Shown here: positions 1 through 12,400 of the stretch, one piece after another
Numbering within the stretch: the stretch's first letter is position 1
Layout of the letters: each line of letters begins with the position of its first letter
Source: Styela clava
Taxonomy: Eukaryota; Chordata; Ascidiacea; Stolidobranchia; Styelidae
Assembly (NCBI RefSeq): GCF_964204865.1
Contig: NC_135254.1
Coordinates: 9,491,001-9,555,000, forward strand
Direction: 5' to 3'
DNA length: 64,000 bases
Made by a program: the position numbers and the translations under genes
The notes under the pieces: generated by a model
Told to the model about the DNA's origin: nothing
The model's input: the letters and a program-made list of their open reading frames with translations, nothing else
Databases searched by the model: none

Positions 1-433
1 TACTATGGGCGTACCCATTTAGTTTTGAAGCAATTATAGAAAATACATTCAAGCGAGGTATGCTTTCAATGCAGTATGCTTCAAATGTCAATAGACTTTT
101 AGGTTTGAACTCTTCTATAATCACAAAATTTGGTTCGATAGCTGCTAGCTACACGTTTTTTATTTGAGAGTTAAAAAAATTTTCCTAACATCTTCTTTGT
201 TATTTTTTTCTATCAGTTGCCTCTATGTCAAGTTCTAAAATTTTAGAATATTTGTCGGTTTATAATCCTAGTTTCTTCATTTTTGATTTATTTGAAAATG
301 GTAAATTTGATGCTTTTCATTTTATAATGTTTGCAATTTGAAGTGTTTTATTATAGTAAAACTAAAATCTAATTGCATGGTGTGTTTTTGTTCATTGATT
401 TTTATCATTTTGTCATCCAACATCATTAACTAG

Positions 434-3400
434 CGAAAGGAAAGTCTGGGAAAACGACTGATTCGCATTCGAAACGAGCTGAGTTGAATGGAAGTGGAAA
501 TCATGCAACAGTATTGCCAAAAAGTGGTTCTGGCTCTGGAGGTAACATTATTTACAATATAATCAGATCATGGTATACTTGAAATCTTAGTAGAAAGATT
601 GGATCGTTTGTAAATACTGAATTATTTTTGAGTCAATATCTTGATTCCGTGTTTTCAGTAAATTTTTTTTGAACTCTTGTGTGTGTGTGTACTGTGTGTT
701 ATAATTTTATTTTGTGTGTTGCTTTTTCATGCATTTGGGTTACTTGAAATTAGTTTAATTAATTTACCTAATCAATTTTGTTATTTTGTTAATTTGCGTT
801 AAAGTTGAAATATACTTAAACAATATTATTATGCCTGTTATGCTGTGATTAATTTATTCAACAAATGTTACAAACACAAAATGGAATATTTTCACAAGAT
901 AATATAGCAAATAAATCCAATTTTATGTTACATCGTGACTTCCTCTTAATTAGGAAATTCATTATTGTATCATGGATTGTGACATTTTGAACATTTTATA
1001 TGAAATTTTGAGTCCTTACATACCAGGCCTATAGGTAATTTCTTGGCGATCATTTGTCCAGATCAAACTTGAAGTTATGCTTTTCAGATTCACTTTCTGA
1101 TGACGCAAAATCACAGACTGCTAACGATGGACCATCCGTCGTCTTAGTAATATCACTTGGAAGTTCAATGGGATCTGGTCCTGATCAACCAGGACTTTTA
1201 TCAGAAAATGAGGTAGAATGTGATATATATTATTTATATAAAATATATTTTTAATGTATTATAGTTTGATTTTGAAAAAAGATTTACATATGTATCATAC
1301 GGGAGAAGAAATGATCATATGGTAGACCATTTTCTGTTATCATTTACCAGTCAATGTTGGCTATGAAAACAGTTAACAGATTCATTTCAGATGCATGTAC
1401 TATTGTACTTGGTGATGCAGGAAACCGTAACCCTAGTCATAACGTGGTGGGTGCTCAGCGATCCTCTTGTATTTATACACCCCCTCCAAGATTCATACCT
1501 ACAAATCCATGCAGAAAAATTACAGTTGCAATGACAAGCGTTATCCTAACACGAAATACAATATGCCAATGTTAGGGTATACTTGACTCAGGTTCGGTAC
1601 AAATTGAATAAAGAATTTCAGGATTAACTCACGTAATTGTCAAGACAGTTTCTTTAACTAGTTTTTAAAACAAATCAGAATTTCTTATTATCTGGATAAG
1701 GTTCTTGAATTACAAGCATGCAATGAAATGCAGAGTGCTGAACTTAACTCTGAATCAGACGTAGTTGCTGCAGATGCCGGGAATCTCAATGACGCGGAAA
1801 GAATGGATAAAAGACTTCGATTTTCACTTTATTCAACCGGTAATCTTTGACAATAATCGACTATCTTTTGATTTTTTTATGGTTGCCATTGTTGCTCAAT
1901 TAACAAGAAAAAAAAATTTTCGATAAATTTTTTTTGGTAATGGTGTAAACATGGCAACTATATAAAATCATGTGTGTGTACAGTGTGACTAATAAACAAT
2001 TTATCATTTTTTGAATAGTAGAAGGTACTTGGATAATTTGTATAAAGCTGTGGGTCTTTTCTTCTTGTTCCTTCCTACCGTTAATTGTTTGTGGCCACTG
2101 CTTCTAGGATTTCGTGGAAAGTGTTTATATTATTTTTATCTTGAATAGTATTTGTGAAATTAGTTTTAGCAATTTTGAAACACATCACAGTAATTATGAA
2201 TTTCCACAGTGAGTCTAATATGAATCTAATTTCATATTGAATTTCAGAAAAAAAAGCCTATTCTTTCTCCACAGTTCAATCTGTTGTATATATCTTGTTC
2301 AAGCTGGTTTTTCATACTTCAATCGCATATTTTATAGATTTGAGTGAGTTGGGTGAGGGAGAAGCAATGTCTAGTACATCTGGTTCATCTATTGAAGATA
2401 TGGATCCTACAGAAAGTGTTCAAGCTGATGATACCAGTAGTTTTAGAGGAACAAGCTCGCATGGTATCCAGGTGAAATAATGTATTTGATGATATCTATT
2501 AAGACGATCTAGTGAGAGTATATATGCCCAATTAAAGATAAACAGTTGACTATGTCCAGATCCCAGTCCATTGTTGTTTTATTCAAAACTGTTTCTCAAG
2601 CTTTAATATATTAGCATATTGGTCGCGTGGGGTCGCAATTGTACCACACTTGTTTTACTTGTACCACCATTTCCAACATTATATGCTAACTATTTCAATA
2701 GGTTTTCAACTATATTGACCCATATCATGGGTACTTTTTCTTCCTCAACCAGTGACTAGAGTCTTGTTGAAAAAAAGTTTCAAGTGCCTTGGCTACTATC
2801 ATTTCTGTGAACACTTCTTAGCATTCATTCATCTTTCAATACAAACCTAATTCTCTGGAATATCAAATCGGTGACTATTGGCATAAGTTTCTCAATGTCT
2901 GATTAGACCAATGTGTGTTTTGCACAAGGCTGTCGAATTCATTTTTGAGTTTCTTCCCATGTGGTTGGTCTAGTCTTTTTTTCACTTTTCAGGATGAAGA
3001 TTTTGAGGGTGAAGGAGATCTTGAAAGTGTTCCTCATACAAACAATGACGAGGCATTAAAAGCACTCGAAAGAAAGTTACCTACCTCAAGGTAAGACTTT
3101 GAAATTACAAATTATGATATAATATTTTGACAAAGAGTCTAAAATCCACTGCTTTTTAGTGTTTTACGATTGGTTTTCAAATAATTTTTTATTTCAAATA
3201 CCAGTTAAAGACATTTTTGATTATTAAGACATTAAAGACAGAAACAGTAAATTTAACCAATATTCAGAACTTTTTATGTTTGAGGTGAATCCTTGGCAAG
3301 CTTAATACTAATGCTTCTGTTATAAGCATCATAGTCAAACAAATGACTATTTAATTAAAATAGTCGATTATGTTCAAAACATGTAGATTACTTATTCATT

Positions 3401-6400
3401 ACTAAATTCCATGTATATAAATGACTCCCACTTTCTGTTTCCTTCTATGATATTGTTTGGTTGCGTATGCCATTTTACTAAACTTTTTTTTTTTGCTTCT
3501 CAAATTTTCAATTCAGAGAAAGCATAGAGGACAAAATGCGTAAATTTGAGATACGATCTCAGTTGGGTGTAAGATTTGGTGGTGCAGTTGTGGCAGCACT
3601 GGAATCGGACGAAGCGGAACGTACTGCCAACCTCAACAGCAATTCCAATTATTTGGATACAAGGAGTGAAACATGGAGCACGGATGCTTATGCCTCAGAT
3701 TCTGAAACACCGACAGAACAAGCGGAATCAGTTAGTCAGTCTGATCGACGTTTACAAGAGATTGCTGAAAATCCAGATCAAGGACCTGGACAAATGAGGT
3801 TTGTTATTTTTTCATGAAACTTGTATTACTGGAGGAAGCCCACGGAAAAACTTATGCAGTGTCTTTGGGCATGGTCTTTACATAGATATTATGAAAACGA
3901 AATGGCAAAAGGAAATTGTGTCACTATTGTGTACATTTAAAGTTGAATAAAACCTGAAGTGCAATCAGCTATAAGAGAACTTTATAACCACATAATTATA
4001 AATAGGAAATTTTGCATCCCTTATTTTTTTTAAAATTAGTCTGATCTGCTAGTAAAGTTTCCCCACTTACTTAAAGATGATCAGGTGTGTACCGATTGTT
4101 TTGGAGGTCCAATAAATCGGGGCTCCCGAAGTATGCGAACCAAGATGGCGGACATCGGAATGTAATATGTGTACTAGGTTAGGGTTAGGCCATAATTTCA
4201 GTTATAAATACTACGTGAGGCTCTTGGCTAGTCTTCGAACTGATAATAGGACTAAAATAAGGAAAATTGGAAAAAATTTATCGCCTAACCCTAACCTGTT
4301 ACCCATGTTACGTTCCGATGTCCACCATCTTGGTTCGCATATTTCGGGAGCACCAATAAATCTTATGATACTCCTACAGAAGTAGTAATGCTGGTCCATA
4401 TCTGGCACTGCTACCCCGTGATGAAGATTCACGAAGTGATGTCTGGAGTGTCGAGGTTTTACCAAGCGACAGTGAACCACCTGATGTCAAACCAGAAGAT
4501 AGATTACAAGAACTTGAATCGGAATCAACTGCCGTAAGTATAGTGAATAAATCGAATCTGTGAATAGCATTTTAAACCATAACATATCTCAAAATGCTAC
4601 ATGAAAATTTTGTTTGGTTCAAGAGGCAGAACAGTGCAAATCTCTGTAACGGATTGAAATCTCGTATATATTGTGGAACATTATATCAAATAGCAAATAT
4701 ATTTCTTTCCAGTGATTATCAATAAAAAATTTACTCATCGTATATTTGTTGAAATTAGACATTTTAGTGCAGAAAAGTTGAGATAAAAATTTTGATTGTC
4801 TTTATACGGCCTGTATTGTCTGACCGTCCGTTTTCAATATAATTAAATATATATCAATATATAAAAATTTATGTTCTGAATCAGTGGTTCTCGCGCCCCA
4901 TTTTTAGAATTTGTTAAGTCTCTCACACCCACCTCAAAAATAACTAGCTAACAGTAAGCTACAAATAACAGATAGTAAGGCGAAGTATGTTTCATTCGAA
5001 AAACATGTTGAAAATACGTGGATGGAACGCAAATAATGGAATAAATGAAAAATTTTGAAATGTAAATATTCGGAATAAGGTGGGCAAGATCAAATCTAAA
5101 AAATATTTTATTTTAAATTAGCTTCACGCCTTCTCAAAAAAATTGTCTACGAGACACCGCACTTCACCGTTTGAGACCATTGTTCTAAATTCAACCATTA
5201 ACCATATCAAATATAACTAGCTTGGATTGCCTTCCAATATCGCACTTGCTTCGGACATTCAAGGCAATAAAATCCAATCCTGCTATATTTTGATGAACGG
5301 CGTTTCCTGTGGATATAAACGAGTTTTGTGCTCTGTTTTAGGGACCTGAAGACCAAATTGATCAATTAGAAGATAACAGGTCTCGAGCTAGCACTCCGGG
5401 ATTGAGTGCGGCGTCTGGTGTTAGCGGAACTTCTGGATTAAGTCTTGTTTCTGATAATATCCAAGCTAAAGGTTGGCCCCAAGGTGAGGATTAGGAAGAA
5501 CTGTAATACCATTACTGCTAAAACTTGTGTGGAACTGTTATTTTTTTTCCCTAATTTTGCTTTTTGAAATGAAGCAACGGTGTTTATTAGTGTCAGTATC
5601 TTTGACTCAAACAGTGATTGGGGGATGGACTGATTTGGGTACTCCCGTAGTATGTGTACCTGGTTAGGGTTAGGCCGTAATTTTATTCCTATTTTCCTTA
5701 TTTTAGTCATTACGAGTTCGGTAACTGTCTGTGTTAGCCCAGGCTGCCCATAGGCATCCGTCCGTCCCTTTACACAAGTTGATGTAAAGTAGGTGAACAA
5801 AATTGGTTACCTCCATATTGGTAAACACACTTCTGGAGCGCCCTGATTTGAGTCACACACAGGGATGTCCAAATAGAATTGAATATTGAAGTTCATCCAG
5901 AATTGGACTGACTTAAAATTTCATCATTCAGTTTCTTTAAACAGCTCTAGTTAGAGGACCAATCAAATTACTATTCATCATAACTTTGCTATATTCCCAA
6001 ATTCAGAATCATTTGACTATATTTGAATATTTCATGCCTTAAAATATTACTGTATTTTTAATACGAGATTATTCGGTTAAGGTATTTACATAATATTTGT
6101 TTTGCAGTTTTCAGTACATAGCCATTTGCCTATAAGCAATCACCTGTCACCTTTGCCATAACTTTTCAAATATTCTTTTTCAGGTGGGGAGGAACATGGC
6201 TCAAGTTCAGAAAGAAGCTTTGGAAAAACTCCGAGTAGTATCAGTCCAGATGCTGATGATATGATATCAAGTCACAGAGCAACAAATTCTGGAGGGAACA
6301 GCAGCAGAGTGAGTGCTGCAGGAAGTAGTAACAGTAGTGGAAGCGGTGAAGGTGGAGCAACGGGTAATAGGTATGAACTAAAGTATTTTGTTTTCACCAA

Positions 6401-9400
6401 GACCCACTTGGCACGGCCAAATATTGGGACTCCCGTAGTATGTGCAACAAGATGGCGGACACCGGAACGTAGTATGTGTATCAGTTTAGGGTTAGGCCAT
6501 AATTTCAGGTACAAATACTATGGGAGTCGCTTGGCTAGTCCCCGAACTCATAATAAAACTAAAATAGGGTAAATTGGAATAAAATTATGGCCTAACCCTA
6601 ACCTGGTACACATACTATATTCAGTTGTCCGCCATCTTAGCGCACATACTATGGGAGCGCCAAATTTTGTTGTGACTCAGGAACTGAAATAAAAATAAAG
6701 TGAAATTTGATAATACAGGAAATATTAAAAAATAATAATAAAAATTGACAATACTCTTGATTAGATCGATGGGCTTGCATATTTGTGAACAAAAGATTGA
6801 ATCTTAGCTCTGTTCGGTTGATCTCAGTACTGGGTCCAAATATTTTAAATTTGATTGGTATTTTGTTTCAATTTGAGTTATTGTTGAAAAAGATTTTATC
6901 GTGACCTCATTGAGTCATTTCGTAACCAACCGGTCGGCCAGGATTTTTAAATTGAACAGCCTTGAACTAAAGCAATGGTGTATTTGCCAATGTAAATTTT
7001 TTATAATCAAGTAATTGTCAACAAAACTAGCATTTTTGTATATGATTCCAAAATCTTTTCTTGATGTTAACTTTGACGTTTAATTTTCTGTTTCATAGAT
7101 TTTGTTAAATTTTTTTTATTTAAAATTTGTATTAAATAATATATTCATTAAAAAAAGAGCAAATTTGGCTCTCTTGTTCTTAGAGTTGGATGATTAAAGT
7201 TTTCAGAATCGCATTTTACATCATATTTTTTGCCGTTGTTAGAGTTCAACTATGATCGCGTCATAAGTGAAAGATCGTGGCTCGACGTTGTGGCTTAATG
7301 TGCTAAGCGTTAGGAATAAGTTCGCCACCGCACCCCTGATTACCCTGCGTGGGTTCCCAGGGTCGAATCCTGTGGCTTTTAATTAAGGTTTCCCTCACCC
7401 CCAAGTCCATATATCTGAAAGAAATAACTGGCTAACTAATCCCATACCTGACATGGACTGGTAACCGGATGAAAGGCCGGGATACGCCTTATCATTAAAC
7501 CGTCTTATCATCTTTTCCTATCTTATATAAGTGGAAGGTTGTAGAGAGCAAGGACTCAAAAAAATTGTATAAAAAAATTGATCATTTTTTATCTGACGTA
7601 GACATCCTCAATTCCAATACTACTCAGTAACAACACAATTCTGATCGTTCCTATTTTAGGCCACAAACTGCTCCAACATCATTTTCAATGCATAATTTAT
7701 TGATGGAAAGCCAAGTACAATCAGTTAGTATGGGCGGACAAGACATGCCTGATTCAGCCAAAAACAAAAATGAAGGAGTAAACGGACTTATGAAAAGAAG
7801 TAAATCCGCCTCGCCTGCATATCTAGGAAGAGTCGGTGGTCTCGGAAAGAAGCAACCGACAAGCCCCGTGTCGATGCCAAGCGGAGCTAACCATCTGAAC
7901 TGGCCTGAAAAACCATCAAGATATAATAAACACAATGAGAATAGTAAAATTGATAACGATAAATACCTTGATCGTAATGTACTTAGCGATGTTGCAAGTT
8001 CACCTTTGACAGGGACAATCCCAGAAGCAGCATCTACCCCTGATAATTCAGCCGCTATGACTCATGATGTAGTATTAGAATCTACAGATACAAACACTAT
8101 CAAACGAAGTCCTTATAAACATAACGATGCGTTTTCTACGGACAGAGCTTCGGCTTTTAATTCTGTACCTTCTTCCCTCGCACGAGACATTTCAGCAGAC
8201 GCACAGAATCTTGAAACTTCATCTGCAGGTTTAAAGTCTCACGACCTTAGTTATTATAATATATCTGATCCGACAAGACTTACAAAAGATTCGTCCGAAA
8301 CTTCAGCGCCGTATGTTAACCATGCCGAATCAAATGGAACTATACCAGGATCTCAAGCTAATTCTACAATAACTATGAGTACATTTGTCCCGATTACGTC
8401 GACTGGCACATTTTCTCCTAGTCCTCCGTTCCCATATGCTGATGTTTCATCATTTGATCCATTGGCATCATCAAGACCAACTTTATCAGGTACAGTAGTT
8501 AATAGTTATATTCTTTGATTGGATTCATTGTCGGAAATCCTGTTTGCCACGATTATGTGTGTGAGGTGTTGTTGTTTTCCCATCGTTGCATTGGTATTCG
8601 CTTTTCAAATTATCCTCCTTGTGTTGGTTCACATGATTACGTATGAAATGAATTCTTGATTTTTTACGAGTATAGGGTATTCTTATGAATGTGAAAAAGA
8701 CTTATGCGCTATGTATTAGAGATGTACCGATACCACTTTTGTCGCCGATACCGATCCGATACCAGCTAAAACGCCGATACCGATACGCCGATACTACAAA
8801 AAGGCCGATATTACCGATATTCCGATACCGATACTATGTAGTTATTACTTAATTAGGTATGCTGTGTAGGGCAGACGGGTTAAAACAATGGTCTTTAAGC
8901 GTTGTTCATAGTACACATTATTTCAGATCGAAAAAAAAGATATATATATCACATAATATGAAATTAATGTTTGGTATCCATATGCTGTAACTGATTAAGA
9001 TACATTGTACAGTAACGCTAGTAATCTCGGTGTTCAATTAGAAAACTCATAAGCCGGGATGTCCAATTTGAATTTAATGTTAATATCGCGAGCTTCGAAT
9101 ATCGTTATTCGTGTTTAAAAGAATATCGAATATCACCCACACATTCTAGCGCCGCCGTCCTACGTTCAAATTAAAAGCATTTTATTTAATTTAGTGGCTA
9201 ATCGTAATCGTCGACGCAATAAGTCAAAGCCAACATGAAAGAATATCAATCAGCACCGACAAAAAGAAGGCCCACCGATAACCGTTGAGGATGTTTTTTT
9301 ACTTCACTATTTTATAACATTTTACAATTGCTATCATATATTTTGAGACAGTCTAGGGCTAGGCGGTCAAGTCAATATATCTATAAAGAAATCGTGTAGT

Positions 9401-12400
9401 TAAGCAGAATTGAAATTAATACCTGTGTAGTCGGATAATTGTGTCGTAATTTAGTTTATCGATGTCGACAGACTAAATGACACTTGTACTTGACGACAAG
9501 CAGTCGGAATTTATACCCGTGCCAAAAGTCCATGTGCCGTTAGTAGGGACCCCAATTCCACTGTATGATTTAAAACTGGGCGCCTAGTTGCTTTTTGTTA
9601 TGTGCTGTGTTGATATATTTCTTCATAAAAACTATGTAATATTAAAAATGTCAATATAAAAATTTGACATCGAAAATAGCCAAATTAGGTGAGCTAGTTT
9701 AGCTGATAAATAGCTAAAAACATGTGAATCCTATTCTCTCGCAGGGGTGGAGACATGTATGGCTCATAGCTCACGATCTCTTCAGACAAAAATAAATTAA
9801 AAAGTAGTATTCCAACTTATCTTTTAAAACATTCTGGACCATATCAAAAAGGTAAATATATCGGTAATATCGGCCTTAATCTAACCGATACCGATACATG
9901 GCCGATACCGAAAAAATGGCCGATATCGCCGATACCAATACCCGATAACGATACATCGGTACATCTCTACTATGTATGCATGTAAAAAATTTACCTATTT
10001 ATAGCTATTCCTATGTGTGACATGGACTGGTAATCAAATTTGAAGCGTCCGATTGGCTAATTATTCTCTATTTAAGTAGGTTTGATTATAATGTTCTTGG
10101 TCTACTAGTATATGCTGACTTAGTGGTAAAATAATTTGTTTTTTCACCAATCTCTTGAATGTTTGTAGTTATATCTAAACTTGTTTTCTTTTTTCAGACA
10201 ATCAAGCTTCTGCAGCAATCAAGACAAAACCAGTTTCAACCGGAAATAATCTTCTTAATATGAACTCTATGTCAGCTGCATTGGTCGATTTATCTATGCG
10301 TAAGCTGTTTTTATATGATGTATTTACATATCTTTCACTCTGAACAAAAGCTTTATTCAAGCCTCCACTGATATATATCTCAGGAGCAATTATCTTTGAA
10401 AAAACAAGGAATCACGTCGTTGCATACTTTGCAGAATTTTTATACAATTTGTAGTTGAAGTCGACACTCTCGGGCACAGCACTCGTCATTAAATATTCCG
10501 CATTTAAAGAAGAGACTAAGTTACATCTTGATTCCTATCCTATTTTTAATTTGTAGAGCTGTTGAAAATTGATAAAGGATTTTCGGAATACACCTTGGTT
10601 CAATTCTTCAATCATTCTTGCTTTTTTTCTCATTCCTTCTACAGGTTCTTTTTTTTACATGAAATTTTATACTTTCACTCCCAACAAGGCCTTGTACAAA
10701 CAGCCGCAGTTGCGTAAGAAGCTACTGTTTCTGGAAGAACTGAAATATTCCCGATTGTTCACTGTATACCCAATTTATCACACTCTGGGTAAAGGGGTTG
10801 ACATGGGGTTTAAACTTCTAACCCCTACGGCACCAAGTTTTATTTTTGTCTCCTTCAAAAACTTATCCAAATATTTCCTCTCATTTTCACTGCAGCTGGG
10901 GATCAATCAGCAGGCAATCGTGGTGTGGATCAACAGTCTCAGATTCCTAGTCCTGTTCTGACACCAGGTCCCGGAGCTCGACCGAAAAACGGTCCTCTGA
11001 CAAAACATGGCAGTATCGACCTTGATAATCTGGCTGGTAGAGGAAAGAAACAACCTTGGTGGAAGAGTCCCAAACTACCTGTGCTGTCAACTAAAAGGAA
11101 AGCTCCAAAGCTTCCACCATTGCAGGTTTGCTTTTTGGAGTCTTATGTACATTCATTATCACTATCATTATCATCTGTCATTTCAAAATAGGGATGGCTG
11201 GTCCAAATCGCCATTGTAAGGCCTTTTCTGGTAAAGGAAATTGCGATTTTGTATGAACAGCAAGTTGGAAATTGAAATGAATATATGATCATATGAATTG
11301 CCTCCCTGTAGATGGCTATCAGCCTTCTATAGAGGCAGCAAATTTGATTATTAGGGCAGAATTACATGACAGACATGTACTATCAAAAGTCTGTAGCTCA
11401 AATGAAAAATATGTTTATATTCACAACTTGATTTTATATTCAGCAAAAATCAGGCTTGTTGTGTTTAATTATCTAATCATACTCTTTTCTTACATTTTGT
11501 ATTTTAAAGTATTTGTTCTATATCTTGTCGCAGAGTTCAAAAGAAGAATCTTCTGTCTCAGGAAACGGGGATGCCACCGATGGTTATTTGAAAACATCAT
11601 CTGATATTCATCTACTAAATGGTTCAGATCAAGGTAAAGTTGTAGTTTAACTTTTTTAAGGAGAATAATTCATTAAAATAACTGACACTGGCTAAACAAT
11701 GTCAAAAGTTTTGGTGTTTTAATCAATTGACTCATCTGTCACATTCAGCATCAGTAAAACTAGAATAAATCCAGATGCTTGGCGGTGTGGTGCATTGTGC
11801 TAAGCGTTAGGAATACACTCGTCACCACACCTCCGATTACTCTGCGTAGGTTTGAATCTCATGCGGGGATAGCTATGTGCAAGAGGCTTGCTGGACTCCT
11901 CCCCGCCATAGGGTGGTTCACATATCCGCTGATCAGTTATGGCTTCCTCCACCTTCAAGTCCATGCTTCGGAAAAACAAATAACTGGCTAACTAATCCCA
12001 TACCCGACATGGACTGGTAACCAGATGAGAGGATGATTAAGCCGTCTTGTCTCCGCCATTAAGTCCATTCATCTCGAACAAATAACTGTCGGACTAATCC
12101 CAAACCCGACACGGAATAGTAAACAGCCATGGTTCGCCAAATGAACAACCTGTCTTAGTGATTTTCCTCTTCGCCTAGATAAATATGTAAATCCTATCCT
12201 CATCTTTTTCATTAGATCAGTTGTTTACCATAGTGCAGTTAAAATAATTGCAATAAAGCAAATAAACAAACTTGCATTTAAAAGCAATGGAACTAATGCA
12301 TGGATTACATCCTGCTAATTTTTTTGAAAATAGCATTTTTAAATATTTCCAGGTGCTGATTTGCCGACACCTTTGGAACCCAAGTCTACGTCCTCTCCTT

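Noticed and set aside
1354..1575. 73-residue open frame in the GAPVD1 intron between exons 2 and 3, preceded by a TTTCAG
   Set aside because: After exon 2 (phase 0) the frame would be different and hits a stop. Only skipping exon 2 would use this frame, and there is no donor or family feature. It is more likely intronic.
4160..4200. TTAGGGTTAGG words as a sign of a telomere or interstitial telomere array
   Set aside because: Only about two units each, always at the same place in MITE arms, so they belong to the element.
11293..11604. 103-residue frame overlapping the GAPVD1 exon at 11534
   Set aside because: It reads the exon in another frame and lacks domain features; the in-phase exon explains the sequence.
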